Shown here: in pieces, positions 22,701-33,395 of the stretch | How the letters are laid out: each line of letters starts with the position of its first letter | How positions within the stretch are numbered: the first letter of the stretch is position 1 | Assembly: GCA_036898135.1 (NCBI GenBank) | Contig: CM072527.1 | Span: 36,362,713 to 36,426,712, forward strand | Length of the DNA: 64,000 bases | Direction of reading: 5' to 3' | DNA from: Oncomelania hupensis | Lineage: Eukaryota; Mollusca; Gastropoda; Littorinimorpha; Pomatiopsidae | Position numbers and translations under genes: made by a program | Notes under the pieces: model-generated | Databases searched by the model: none | What the model was told of the DNA's origin: nothing | The model's input: only the letters and a program-made list of their open reading frames with translations

Positions 22701-22994
22701 CACTTAGCCTGTGATTTTGGCCATACTGATGTTGTTGCTCTCCTCCTACAGCACAACCCTGGCATCAACGTCACTGACAATGATTGTCAGACACCGCTAC
22801 ACTTAGCCTGTGATTTTGGCCATACTGATGTTGTTGCTCTCCTCCTACAGCACAACCCTGACATCAACGTCACTAACAATGATAGTCGGACACCGCTACA
22901 TTGTGCCTGTATCAGGGGCCATACTGATGTTGCTGCTCTCCTCCTACAGCACAACCCTGACATCAACATCAACGATAGGATAAACATGGATTAA
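19780..22994 (+). CDS. nSTAND3-like NTPase region plus ankyrin repeats, exon 3
   Basis: Follows the acceptor GTTGACCAG in the right phase. With exons 1-2 the model gives 1,204 residues. Roughly 150-480 resembles the nSTAND3 NTPase fold seen in invertebrate ankyrin proteins: a RVLLCMSPGPKRE stretch sits where a Walker A loop should be but lacks the usual GxGK(S/T), and IVIFEGAFG replaces the acidic pair of Walker B. The NTPase is therefore probably inactive. From about 630 to the end there are some 15 ankyrin repeats (TPLHYAA, ADVN signatures). The last five or six are almost identical 33-residue units. The frame ends early: a different frame just after (22979-23071) encodes AVDYARDKRHTAIVAMLEQH, the expected last repeat, so a small indel near 22971-22979 has cut off about 30 residues. 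It would be an intracellular sensor or scaffold; its partner is unknown. Confidence 0.85.
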
Positions 22995-23071
22995 AAGCTG
23001 TGGATTATGCACGTGATAAACGTCACACAGCCATCGTGGCCATGCTGGAGCAACACGTGTTCCACTGCTAG
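22979..23071 (+). pseudogene. Frameshifted final ankyrin repeat
   Basis: Thirty codons ending in TAG continue the ankyrin pattern (KHGLKAVDYARDKRH) in the frame one base off from the main one. The main frame stops at 22994 inside this stretch. A one-base deletion or two-base insertion near 22975 would explain it. A sequencing error is also possible. Confidence 0.75.
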
Positions 23072-23221
23072 TCTGTCAGTCATCATCTGTCACAAAGAAA
23101 GAAGTCTTTGGGTGAGAGAACACCGAGCTGGTCGGACGTGTTTTCGCTAGCTCTCTATTGATTGCACTGACAATGTAATCACTGAATGCGTACTCTGTGT
23201 TTGCTATACCTCTTATCAACG

Positions 23222-23227
23222 AATAAA
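23222..23227 (+). terminator. Polyadenylation signal
   Basis: AATAAA lies about 150-230 bp after the stop codons of the ankyrin gene. The hAT remnant starts about 45 bp further on. Confidence 0.6.
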
Positions 23228-23673
23228 ACACGTACTTTGTATAATTATGATTATTGAAGTATTGTACGCCTGGGCCGGACCTGGGAAAAGTTGAGGGGGG
23301 GGGGGGGGGTTACAGATTCAGCGAAGGCGCGAAGCGCCGAGCCTTCTAGGGGGTTCCGGGGGCATGCCCCCCCGGAAATTTTTTTTTTGAAGGATGCAAA
23401 ATGGTGCAATCTGGTGCAATCTGAACCTTGAAAAAGCCATTTATTATGGTCTGGGACTTTGAGCTTTTTAAACAAATTGAACTGACAAACTCTGGGGTAC
23501 AAAAATAATCATCTGCCCGTCCCTTAAAAAACAACAACAAAAAAACACACACGAACATTTATTTATCAGCAGAGATGTTTTGTATAATATTATTGTTCAC
23601 TACATTTTGTTGATCGTTAACAGTATAAAGCTTTACCTTGTGATTTATGAACATCACCGCCCTGCTTTCACTT

Positions 23674-24894
23674 TCAGTCTTGCTGCACTAGGTTCCTCGG
23701 CATTAGTACCATTTGTGAATTGTATCTTCTGGCAAAACAGTTCACTGCCTCTTTGAAGTCAATATCAACATCCCTGTGCACTTTCAGTAAAGCAAGTCCA
23801 TTGAGTCTATGTTGCCCCATTGTAGAGCGCAGGTAGTTTTTCAGGTTGCGCAACTGACTGTTTGAACGCTCACACTCGGCAGTAGTGACAGGCAGGGTGC
23901 AAAGGTTCTTTAGCATGATGAACAGGTTGGGATAAAAATCCCTGTCACAATGTTTCAGTGCTTCTGATGCCGTGGATGGGATGATAGCTGTCGCATTCTC
24001 AGCAGCACTTCGCCATTTGCAAACCCACCTTTGGTATTCTGCATCAAGGGTAGCGTTGTCTGGTAGATCAGACTCCCACAACATTGCCAGTGTCTTCACC
24101 CCTTCTGGAACCTGCATGAAACCATCCTGGTTGTCTATTAAAGTGCTTGGCACCAGACAGAGACCATCAACTGCTAGGTCAGCATTTTTGAACCTCGAGT
24201 CCAATTCGATTGACAGGTGTTCCAAGAAAGGCATGGCAATGCTAATCTTGAAATATTCTTCTGGAGTGGCCGCAGGTTGGTTGTCACGGAGAGTCTGTCG
24301 GGATGCTTGACGAGGAACAATAACATCAGTTGTCAAAGCATTCGCCATTTTGCTGACTTCACCGAACCAGGCAACGAACGCTGTGTCGACATCTCTTCTA
24401 ATAGAAGACATGCAGTTACTGACCGCTTTGATTTCCCTGTAGGCATCGACAACATCTTTTGTCCTTTGCTGCAGCTTCACTGTCAAGGGTTTTAAGTAAC
24501 GCAAACAATTGCGGACGACAACAAATGCAACGAGGAAAGCACTGCTGCTCAAGGTGTGGAGAAAGCCAGTTGCCTTGGTCAGTGTCTCACTGTCCCAATT
24601 GTCACTGTCTTCACACATTTGTCCCAAACAGTCGTGAACAACCAGAAAGAGAGAATCTGATGTATAAACCTCCAGTGCTTCATGTTTTTCTACCCATCTT
24701 GTTCTGCACAGATCAACAAGCTTTGTTTTTGTCGTGTCAGGCTGAGATGATTCGATGGTATCTTCAAGTTTTCTTTGTCTCTTTGGAGAGTTTGAGAAAA
24801 ACAGTGACAGTTCCCTTAGTGCTCCCATCATGTTCTTCACTGCAGGCAAGCCGCGTGCTTTTACAATGCAGAGACTCAAGCTATTGGGAAGCAC
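23674..24894 (-). CDS. hAT-family transposase, C-terminal part
   Basis: 406 codons. The order matches the second half of hAT transposases of the type also found in P52rIPK-like and ZMYM-like proteins: a stretch with the KNMMGALRELSLFF block, RTRWVEKHEAL (conserved catalytic-domain text), an α-helical insertion, and the C-terminal dimerisation domain with LPVTTAECERSNSQLRNLK and RLNGLALLKVHRD. The first catalytic aspartate region and the zinc-finger head are missing. The frame upstream of 24894 is broken after a few codons. With no intact N-terminus it should not act as a transposase. The long clean frame suggests a fairly recent loss or a domesticated fragment; I favour the first. Confidence 0.8.
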   Translation of the reverse strand: MLPNSLSLCIVKARGLPAVKNMMGALRELSLFFSNSPKRQRKLEDTIESSQPDTTKTKLVDLCRTRWVEKHEALEVYTSDSLFLVVHDCLGQMCEDSDNWDSETLTKATGFLHTLSSSAFLVAFVVVRNCLRYLKPLTVKLQQRTKDVVDAYREIKAVSNCMSSIRRDVDTAFVAWFGEVSKMANALTTDVIVPRQASRQTLRDNQPAATPEEYFKISIAMPFLEHLSIELDSRFKNADLAVDGLCLVPSTLIDNQDGFMQVPEGVKTLAMLWESDLPDNATLDAEYQRWVCKWRSAAENATAIIPSTASEALKHCDRDFYPNLFIMLKNLCTLPVTTAECERSNSQLRNLKNYLRSTMGQHRLNGLALLKVHRDVDIDFKEAVNCFARRYNSQMVLMPRNLVQQD

Positions 24895-25033
24895 AGTGTG
24901 TCAGGTAACAGAATGTAGTTACTTGTGATAAAAGAATCAGTGGTTGAAATTGAGTAGAGTGGAAGAGGATTTATTTTTTTATAGTGCCTAGGGGAGAGGG
25001 TTGAAATTTCTCCCCGGATTTACTTATGATTGT

Positions 25034-25130
25034 AAAAAAAAAAAAAAAAAAAAAAAAAAGGTACATAGTCAGGCCAGGGGGGGGGGTTACGTAACCCCTG
25101 TAACCCCCCCCCCCCCCTAGTCCGGGCCTG
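25034..25130. repeat. Poly-A run and G/C foldback at the hAT right end
   Basis: 26 As at 25034-25059, then CAGGCC at 25070, a G run, GTTACGTAAC, a C run and GGGCCTG at 25130. The stretch 25070-25130 is an imperfect inverted repeat of itself, like two hAT termini joined almost directly. Confidence 0.6.
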
Positions 25131-25139
25131 AATCTGATG

Positions 25140-28100
25140 AATGTGACCACTGCAATTGTTACAAAAATGAAAGAAGTTTGACAGTACTGTTACCGTTTCC
25201 AGTGTTGTGAAATGATGTTTTTACGTGTTAGACTGTAAACTGATGGAAATATCGACGTATTTTTTCTCTGCTGGTAAGCGAAAAGAAGCTCCTTCTCCTG
25301 GTTCCGTCTCTGATAGTGGCAGTCCACGATTCCAGCACAGTAATAAAAGACCAAACAGTAACATCAGCGAGTCGTTTGAAGAAGAAGAATAGGAAATACC
25401 AGAATCTAACATATCGACTCACGAGACTCTAGAGCAGGCTATACATCGTAGCAGTATGTTGCTGGCTACAAAAGAAGATAGTCCACAGCTAAGAGAGGAG
25501 ATGAAAGGGGATATGGAAAAAATAAGGAATGAGGTACAGATCGTGAATATAATGATGCCCATATGTATAAATCCACTAGTGCTATCTTTTTCCTTTTCTT
25601 GGAAAATTTTTAAATGTTCTATGAATGGGTCTGCAATAATGTTCGTACGATATTTGCTTCTCACAATAAGCTGGATTGTAAAAATATTTATAGAATTTCT
25701 TCTAAGACATAATATCCTATTAAAGGTTTGACTTCGAATTCAATTTTATACTCCTCCCAAAGGACAAGTACACAAACTCTGTTTTATATAGGCAAATAAA
25801 TGTCAAAATGGTTGTAGTGTGTAGTATTGTGTTTGTAAACAAACTGTTAGTATGGATGACTGGATTTAGCTGAGTGCATTCCAGGCATTCTGACCTCGTA
25901 GTAACTCATGCACGAGGCCACAAACTGTGTTTTATATAAGCTAATGAATGTCAAAATGATTACAGTGTATAGTATTGTGTTTGTAAACAAACTGTTCTTA
26001 TGAATGACTGGAATTAGCTGAGCGCTTTCCACGCACACATTCTGACCTTATAGTAACTCATGCACGTAACTGCAGCATCTCTCTCTCTGTCTTTATTCCT
26101 GTAAACTGTGCATGCTCAGAAAGAAAATCTGAAAATATGTTACTTCAAAATAAAGAATAAATATTTGTTACTCCCTAAAGTTATCGAGTAGTTATAATAA
26201 TTATGAATTATCCACTATCGTTTTACAGCCAGGCAGGCAGTTTTCCATGTGCGATATAATGGGCGAGGTAGAAGCGAACCTAGACTATTTGTATATACAC
26301 CCTTTCACCTGAAATTGTGTGACGACTGATGATTATAATGTGCTTTGTTTGTTTGTTTTTAAACAATTATTGGCAGTTCTCAAGATAACGCTGCTGTAGT
26401 AATTAACGGTAACAGTCTATTTTCTGTGTTTTACGTTTTCATTTCTTGTAGGCCTACTATCGTTTGAATGTCATGCGTTTGAAGCTGAACAATGACGGGC
26501 GTGATGATCTGACACTCGACGTTTTCTTTGTTGGTTATGTTTATTGGTCACTGTGACAAAACACAAAAAACTTGACTTGAACAGTGATTTAGTATGCTTG
26601 CCTTTACTGATGTTGACATTAATGTTGTTGCTTATTATAATGTAACTTCTGTATGATTTGATAACTGTCACTGGTTCTTTTTGATATTAAGCATAATGAA
26701 TGTTAGAATAATGAAGAGTATTGCAAAATATAATTTGAAGAAGTATAATATACATATATAATATAGTCTGAAGAAGAATGATATACATGTAGGTATAATA
26801 TAATCTGAAGAAATATAATAATACTATACATGTAGGTATAATATAATCTGAAAAAGTATTATATACAATAATACATGTATGTATAATATAATATGAAGAA
26901 ATTTAATATACATGTAGATATAATATAATCTGAAGAAGTATTATACATGTAGGTATAATATAATCTGAAGAAGTATACTATACATGTAGGTATAATATAA
27001 TTTGAAGTATAATATACATATATGTATAATATAATCTGAAGAAGTATAATATACATGTAGGTATAATATAATTTGAAGTATAATATACATATAGGTATAA
27101 TATAATCTGAAGAAGTATAATATACATGTAGGTATAATATAATTTGAAGATATATAATATCATATAATCTGAATAAGTATGTAATAAGAGATCTAATAGA
27201 TAACACTTGGACTGATGGTTGTGTTAGTAGTGATAAGATATTGATCATGATGGAGACTATTGATCATGATAGAGATAATGATAATGGATACATCATATTT
27301 AATTCATTATTGTTGTGTTTTGTTTTGTGCATTTCTCTGTATTTATTTTGCAACTGTCCGGGGTTTTTGAGTTCAATGGACAGTCATAGACAAAAGAAAC
27401 CAAACATGTTAACTATATAGGCAGGTTTGAGGAGATCACACACACGTAAACATGCACAATTAACACTTTGACACACTCACTCACACATCCATGAATGCGC
27501 ACACACGTACGCTCTCATGCACGCACGCATAGACACAAACACACTCACACACAAATACACTTTATACACGCACGCATGCTTCACACTCACTAACACCCCC
27601 CACCCCCCCCACACACACACATACACATTGTATATAACTGCAGAGTAAAACGAATGATATTATGGTTTGTCTATTGTGTTTCCTCTACAACGTTTACATA
27701 AAGGTTGATATGATATTCATGTTCTGTTTGACACTTTTTTTCCCCATGTATGTAGGTAATCAGAGCCTGTTCTGTGTTATTAATTTTCTCCATTCCGTTT
27801 TACTACTTACTCTTTTTATTAATTATATGTTGATTACTTTGTGCTGTATTGTTTTATGGCTATAGTTTGAAGAGTTTTGCATGTTTTAGAGGTTTGGTGA
27901 TGTGTGTAGGCTCACCGATGTACAACAATTGTTTTGTCATTGTACATAAGGGAGTGACTGTGTGTGTGAGTGTGTTGAATATCTCACTTCCCTCACGTGG
28001 TTCTTTTCTCTTGGATATTTTATGATCTGTATTACTTTAAACTTATACCTTACTTCTGTTGAGCCTATTCTATGGATATATGTCAAATGTCTGACTATTC

Positions 28101-28199
28101 TGTAGCTATGTATTGTCAAATGATAGTGTTTATATTTATTGCTGCTTGAATGATGGGAGATAACCAAGTAGGTTTTGCTTATATGAACTGTAGGTTACT
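25140..28199. other. No gene recognised; AT-rich with local repeats
   Basis: Only short open frames. A ~150-bp tandem pair lies at 25770-26068 (TTTTATATA, AATGAATGTCAAAATG, GTGTTTGTAAACAAACTGTT in both copies). A CA-rich stretch lies at 27430-27640. A minisatellite is listed separately. Confidence 0.5.
26690..27180 (+). repeat. AT-rich minisatellite, 35-45 bp unit
   Basis: About a dozen degenerate units built on GAAGAAGTATAATATACA and TGTAGGTATAATATAATCT. Unit length varies. The long open frame on the minus strand (Tyr/Ile-rich, ILYFFRLYYTYMY repeats) is a by-product of the repeat. Confidence 0.85.
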
Positions 28200-28860
28200 G
28201 TGAGACTCGCTTAAAAGAAGAAATGTTTTTCATTATATTAGAGAAAAACAATTTTCCATTTGTCTATTACAAGACACGCACTTTCACTCTAGTATAGATA
28301 AAGGAATAAAAACAAAAGAGTGAGGTTATGATGCAGTCTTCGCTTCCTTCAGTTCTAATTCTAGAGGTGTTGCAGCTCTATTTAATAATAACTTTGAATA
28401 TAAGCTTGTGAAAGCTCAAAAGGATGTTAATGGTTATTGGATTTTGGTACATATTATACTGTATGAAAAAGATTTGTTGATTGTGAATGTATATGGACCA
28501 AATGAAGATGATCCTGAATTGTTTGTAGACTGACACCAGCGTGTAAAGGATTTTGAAGAATGCGAGTATGTAATTTTGGTGGAGATTGGAATGTAGTATT
28601 AAGTTATGATTTAAACTGTTATAATTATAAAAAGAAAATAACGTAAAAGCCCACGATCAAATAGAACTTATGATGGAAGATTTGGACTTGAATAACATTT
28701 GGAGAACTGCTAACCCTGATACTAGAAGGTACACTTGGCGCAGGAACACACCATTCCAGCAGAGTAGTATGACAGAGTCCAAATTATGGTTTCAATACAA
28801 TGTTAGAAATGTACCACAGTTGTTGGAATTGATGTAACGTTTTATACAAAATATTCATCC
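28200..28860 (+). pseudogene. LINE endonuclease (APE) fragment
   Basis: In broken frames it reads GVAALFNNNFEYKLVKAQKDVNG, LLIVNVYGPNEDDPELF and RRYTWRRNTPFQQ, matching the apurinic-type endonuclease of L1/Tx1-like LINEs. The catalytic region is interrupted by stops. A second fragment of the same family begins at 30237 with the same RYTWRRNTPFQQ block. Confidence 0.8.
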
Positions 28861-30229
28861 TACCTTTCTAGTGCAATTCCATCACCTCATGCAGAGGCAG
28901 AGAACAAAGAAAGTTTTTTTCTTTTCTCCTGGTGTTTTTTGTTCTTAATTATGTTGCTTGTGCTAACCATGTGCATATAACAGCATATAGTACTTTTTTT
29001 TCTTCCACACTATCTTATTTTGTACAATTACTATTATGTGGGCTTTAAACAAGTTGTATTGAGTATTTGTTTATTTTTTATTTGATGAATATCTTGTTTG
29101 TTTTGTTGTTTTAAAAAATGTGTAATGGTTCCTAATGTTGTTTGCCTATTATGTTTTCGAATGCCTATTTGTAATTATTTTTATAGTTTGTTAAGTATTG
29201 TGTATTTGGTATTTGAATGTTTTACTATTGCTCAATAATGTACCCATACATAATCTAAAAAGTTATCTCCCTTCAACAACTTGTACATTTATATATTTAC
29301 AATTGCCTTCGTGATGTTACAACCCGACAGACACTCCTTATACTTTGTCTCTTATATTTTTTTTTAGCATAATACCTTCAGTTTAGTTAATTTTTTTCCC
29401 CGTTTTCTTGCTTTGTTGTTTTCATTACAATTTATTTGGTTTCTTTCAGCTTTTAATAGCATTCTGAATATTGTTTTTCCCGAAATACATTTATATTGGT
29501 TTTTTATATACATAAATTACTGTTGTAAACTTAATATTGATGCTTGGATAAATGAACAATCAAACAAACTTCTCTTTTTAGTTACTTTTATACTTGACAA
29601 GTACATTTGTTGTTTTACATTTTGTAGGATTCTTGCTGACATTTGTTTTTTGTGCCCATGTTTGTAAACCCATGTACTTCATCTGTTGTAGTTGGTTTAT
29701 TATTAATTATCTTCGATTTAACATTTTTAAATAAAGTAGCCACCAACTTTATAAAGTAAAAAAACAACTTTGTCACGCAATACAGTCATGCAGTGCCTAC
29801 AATTTGATGGTTGATTGTTTCTCCTCATGAGTATAGTGACTTCTCTATTGTTTGCTTGTCACATGCAGTATTTTGTCTTAACATTTATTTTATGTTTAGT
29901 TTCTGCTGACATTTTCGCTATATTTATGACCCGATCGAATTTCACTATTTTGTTGTTAAACAAAACACTTTAATATATGGGTTGTATTCGGGCCTCAATT
30001 AATGACTTTATGTGTTACGATTTGTTTTTTTCTTCTTTGCAATTTGTTGCCCAGTTTGTAGACGTCATTTAAAAAAAAAAAACTTTTAAATGCTGTCGAC
30101 ATTGGCTGTATTTGTTTAGGTTTGTTATGTACTTGTTAGTTTATTATAATCCGTTTTAATAAATGAAATGCTTTTTTTAAAATGTGTATGTTTTTTCTTG
30201 TTGATCTTGTGTTTTAAGTGTATCCATTT
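28861..30229. other. No gene recognised; T-rich
   Basis: Very AT-rich and full of stops on both strands. It might be LINE 3' untranslated sequence, but nothing ties it to a family. Confidence 0.45.
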
Positions 30230-30368
30230 TTTATTGTTAACTGCTAACCCTCATACTAAAAGGTACACTTGGCGCAGGAACACACCATTCCAACAGAATA
30301 GGTTAGATTGCTTTCTTGTTTCTGATCTTGTTTCTTTCTATGTTCAATATGTGGATATAAAATCGTAT

Positions 30369-30430
30369 GGTCCTGATTTGGCTCAGAAGAGTCCGCTGGA
30401 CCTAAAGCAATAATCTTGTATTGTATTGTA
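30369..30430 (+). mobile_element. Tiny hairpin retroposon, site A
   Basis: GGTCCTGATTTGGCTC, AGAAGAGTCCGCTGGACC, TAAAGCAATAAT and a (TTGTA)n tail, 62 bp, inside the LINE coding text. Only a short GTAT is repeated at both sides, so the target duplication is unclear. Confidence 0.8.
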
Positions 30431-30658
30431 TTGATCACTCGTTAGTTACAATTACGCTTCAGTTTAGTAAAGAGTGTAAACGAAATCTTTTTTGGAAATT
30501 TAATTCATCTCTATTATGAGATAAAAAGTATTTACAAGAAATAAATACAGAAATTGATAGTGTTACTGCCGAATACGCTGCCTTGCCCTACAATAAAGAT
30601 AACCTAGGTAAACTACCGTCTTTCGAAATTCAATTTGATAAACTGTATTTAGACGTCC

Positions 30659-30715
30659 GCGGTCCTGATTTGGCTCGGAAGAGTCCGCTGGACCTAAAGC
30701 AACAATAAATCAATC
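30659..30715 (+). mobile_element. Tiny hairpin retroposon, site B
   Basis: 57 bp beginning GCGGTCCTGATTTGGCTC and ending AATAAATCAATC. A perfect 12-bp duplication ATTTAGACGTCC lies at 30647-30658 and 30716-30727. Removing the insert plus one duplicate restores the LINE reading (LYLDVQLTKLRTK). Confidence 0.92.
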
Positions 30716-31276
30716 ATTTAGACGTCCAGCTAACGAAACTACGTACTAAAACCATGACGTACGCTTCTTTGAAAAAACGTGAATATCAAGAAAAGGAAAA
30801 TATACTGCAAGAAAATATTGATAACTTAGAGAGAAAAAGCGATTGAACTGTTGAAGAAAAACACTCTCTTGAAAACAACAGGCAAGATAAAACTTGGGGA
30901 TCAGAATGAAGGGTGTGCTGCTGCGCTCAAGAACTAAAATAATAGTAATAATAACGGATTTTTATATAGCGGGTACTCCAGCCTATGATTAGAATCACCA
31001 CGCTTTACATAGTCATTACATAAAAATGCATGCACTCGATCAAACATCACTTTTGCTACGATACACCAAAAGACGGAACAGTAAAGGTAAAAACTATTTA
31101 CAACTGTGTACACAAATGACAAAGAAGACAGAAATAGACTATTTACAACTATGTATATAAATGACAGAAAAGACAGAAATAGAACAGCAAAAACCTATTC
31201 ACAGCTATTTATATGCCCGGTTAGACCCAGGAAGAAAAACAGTATAAATATTTACAGCCATGTATACACTTAAGGA

Positions 31277-33088
31277 TCAGACAGAGACAAAAGAGGAGAG
31301 AATGGCAGCGGGATACAAATCAGTCTGAATAATGCAGTTTGAAGAGGTGTGTTTTGAGGGCTTTTTGAATGCTTGTGTTGATTGTATGTTGCGGATAAGG
31401 GAGGGAAGGGAATTCCACTGCTTGGGTGCGGAGTAAGCGAATGCACGTTGGCCGTATGTCTTAGTGCGGGTGACGGGAACCTTGAGTGTGCGAGTGTCAG
31501 CAGAAGATCTTAAAGTGCGTGAAGGGGAGTAGACAGACAGTAGATCAGCAAGGTAGGAAGGACAAGAATCTGTGAAGAAGTTGTGACAGAGAACAGAGAG
31601 TTTGTACTCTACGCGTGCTTGCACAGGAAGCCAATGAAGGGAATGTAGTAGAGGTGTGATGTGATCGCGTTTCTTTGCTCGGAATACTAGTCTAGCTGCT
31701 GAGTTCTGAACCTTTTGTAGTTTGTCAATGATGTGTTTTGGGGAGCCAGCGAGGAGAGAGTTGCAATAGTCAAGACGAGAAAGGACGAGAGCGCAGACTA
31801 GAGTTTTGGTGGCAGTGACTGTAAGATAGTGGCGAAAGGAGCTGATTTGGCGTATGGCCGTGTATGCAGAGCGACAGACGTTGGAGATGTGGTTGTTGAG
31901 GGACAGAATGTAGCCGAGATTTCTCGCTGAGGATGAGAACTGAATGTTTGTTGTTCCTTCTTTTAGCAATGTTGGGAGAGGCGAGAGTGAGGAGGAGGTG
32001 TTGTGCTTGTGAATGAGGAGGGCTTCAGTTTTATCGTCATTAAGCTTAAGCTTGTTGAGTGTCATCCATGACTTAATGTCTGTGATGCAGTTCTCCAAAG
32101 TCTGAACAGTGGAATCAATGAGAGAGGGGGCAGTGGATTTATAAAGTTGTGTATCGTCTGCAAATGACTGACTCTCAACAGCATGCATTCTAAGCAGGAG
32201 ACGCAGTGGCTTGGTGTACAGAGTGAATAACACCGGCCCTAAAACGGAACCCTGAGGCACGCCGCACACCAAGTCTGCTATGCTGGAGAAACAGCCATCA
32301 ACAGTGACTGCTTGTGATCTGTCAGAAAGATATGAGTGGAACCAAGCCAGGACAGAGCCAGAAATTCCAAAGTGGTGTTGAAGAGTGTTAAAAATAATGT
32401 GGTGGTCGACTGTGTCAAAGACGGCTGAGTGGTCTAATAAGGTGAGAACGGAGACGTTACTATTATCTAAGGCAAGCAACAGATCATTGGTTACCTTTAG
32501 GAGGGCTGTCTCAGTGCTGTGGAAGGGTCGGTAGGCAGACTGGTTGGGGCAAAGTAAAGCGTTATCATATAGGTAGGCAAACAGTTGTTTGAGAACAATT
32601 TTTTCTATGACTTTGGACAGGAAGGAGAGGTTTGAAACAGGTCTATAGTTCTTTAGATTATTTTTGTCTAAACTTGGCTTTTTAAGGAGGGGTTTGATGA
32701 CAGCCGCTTTGAGCATAGACGGAACAACACCCGAGGACAGACTCTCGTTGATAATGTGGGTAATGGTCTGGAGTAGAGGGTCAAGATTCTCTATCAACAT
32801 GGGGGTAGGAATGGGGTCAAGAGAGCAAGATGTTGGTTTTGAGCTTAAGATGACTTTCTTGACTTCTTGTTCTGCTATTGGTTGAAAAACTTCCATCTTT
32901 GCGGTAGTGAGGGAAGGTGAGAATGGGTTAATGAGTGGGATCTCATGGCTATCAAGAGCGGCCCTTATGTCAGCCACTTTCTGTGTGAAATAATTACAAA
33001 ATACATCTGGGAGCTGACATGGTGGATGCGTGGATGGGAGTGATGTTGCATTGCTCTTACCCCTTAGCTGATTGCAAATGTCGAACAA
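31277..33088 (-). CDS. LINE reverse transcriptase
   Basis: 603 codons. It contains RT blocks in order: a fingers block LKAAVIKPLLKKP, NYRPVSNLSFLSKVIEK, QSAYRPFHSTETALLKV, the first catalytic region LTLLDHSAVFDTVDH (usually D-L-S-A-A-F-D; here LDHSAVFD), VPQGSVLGPVLF, and FADDTQLY with both catalytic aspartates. After this come the thumb and C-terminal blocks SRLDYCNSLLAGSPK, ITPLLHSLHWLPVQARVEYKL and QRAFAYSAPKQWNSLP. All key RT motifs are present, so the domain is intact, but stops upstream separate it from the endonuclease. The start codon is nominal because the true protein begins in the endonuclease frame. Confidence 0.9.
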   Translation of the reverse strand: MFDICNQLRGKSNATSLPSTHPPCQLPDVFCNYFTQKVADIRAALDSHEIPLINPFSPSLTTAKMEVFQPIAEQEVKKVILSSKPTSCSLDPIPTPMLIENLDPLLQTITHIINESLSSGVVPSMLKAAVIKPLLKKPSLDKNNLKNYRPVSNLSFLSKVIEKIVLKQLFAYLYDNALLCPNQSAYRPFHSTETALLKVTNDLLLALDNSNVSVLTLLDHSAVFDTVDHHIIFNTLQHHFGISGSVLAWFHSYLSDRSQAVTVDGCFSSIADLVCGVPQGSVLGPVLFTLYTKPLRLLLRMHAVESQSFADDTQLYKSTAPSLIDSTVQTLENCITDIKSWMTLNKLKLNDDKTEALLIHKHNTSSSLSPLPTLLKEGTTNIQFSSSARNLGYILSLNNHISNVCRSAYTAIRQISSFRHYLTVTATKTLVCALVLSRLDYCNSLLAGSPKHIIDKLQKVQNSAARLVFRAKKRDHITPLLHSLHWLPVQARVEYKLSVLCHNFFTDSCPSYLADLLSVYSPSRTLRSSADTRTLKVPVTRTKTYGQRAFAYSAPKQWNSLPSLIRNIQSTQAFKKPSKHTSSNCIIQTDLYPAAILSSFVSV

Positions 33089-33395
33089 CTGTTTACAAGT
33101 TTCGCTGCTGCTAATTCTGTCGCTAAAGTACCGGGTTTGGACAGTCTGGACTATTTTAGTGACCCGTTTTTTTCAGTGGTGAAAATCTGCTTGCTGACTT
33201 CTAAACCTGATTTAAGCCACTTTTTCTCTGCTTTGCGTCAGTGTTTCTTCGCCTCGGAGAGCTCGTCCTTAATAGACTCGTACCAGGGTGCTGAGCGTGT
33301 TGCCTTGACCTTTTACTGGGCCACGGGAGCGTGCCGATCAAGCACCGCATGAAGTGTACTATTCAGCTGATCCACAGTGGGACACAGTTCTGGGG

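Larger units (their letters stand above)
23270..25130 (-). mobile_element. hAT transposon remnant
   Basis: The ends are imperfect inverted repeats: CTGGGCCGGACCTGGG at 23270 and, on the other strand, CAGGCCCGGACTAGGG at 25130, each followed by a long G run. Just inside the left end is a GGCGCGAAGCGCCGAG stretch and a GGGGGCATGCCCCC palindrome (about 23355-23375), typical of some animal hAT ends. The transposase frame between them lacks its N-terminal part. I find no matching 8-bp target duplication, so one end may have been replaced. Confidence 0.7.
30230..30900 (+). pseudogene. LINE endonuclease fragment carrying two tiny retroposons
   Basis: Blocks RYTWRRNTPFQQNRLDCFLVSDL, FSKECKRNLFWKFNSSLL, EYAALPYNKDNLGKL and KLRTKTMTYASLKKREYQ follow the order of an L1/Tx1-like LINE between endonuclease and RT. 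The text is broken at 30369 and 30659 by two copies of the hairpin retroposon, after which the LINE resumes. No RT follows. Confidence 0.8.

Noticed and set aside
22435..22987. Alternative frames over the ankyrin array (90 and 66 codons)
   Set aside because: Shadows of the 99-bp repeated coding units.
25133..25160. Hammerhead ribozyme motif (CTGATGAA)
   Set aside because: The matching GAAA core and stems are absent. I checked other CTGATGA occurrences (for example 50866 and 51238) with the same result.
26859..27248. 129-codon Tyr/Ile-rich membrane-like protein
   Set aside because: Translation of an AT-rich minisatellite with a variable unit length.
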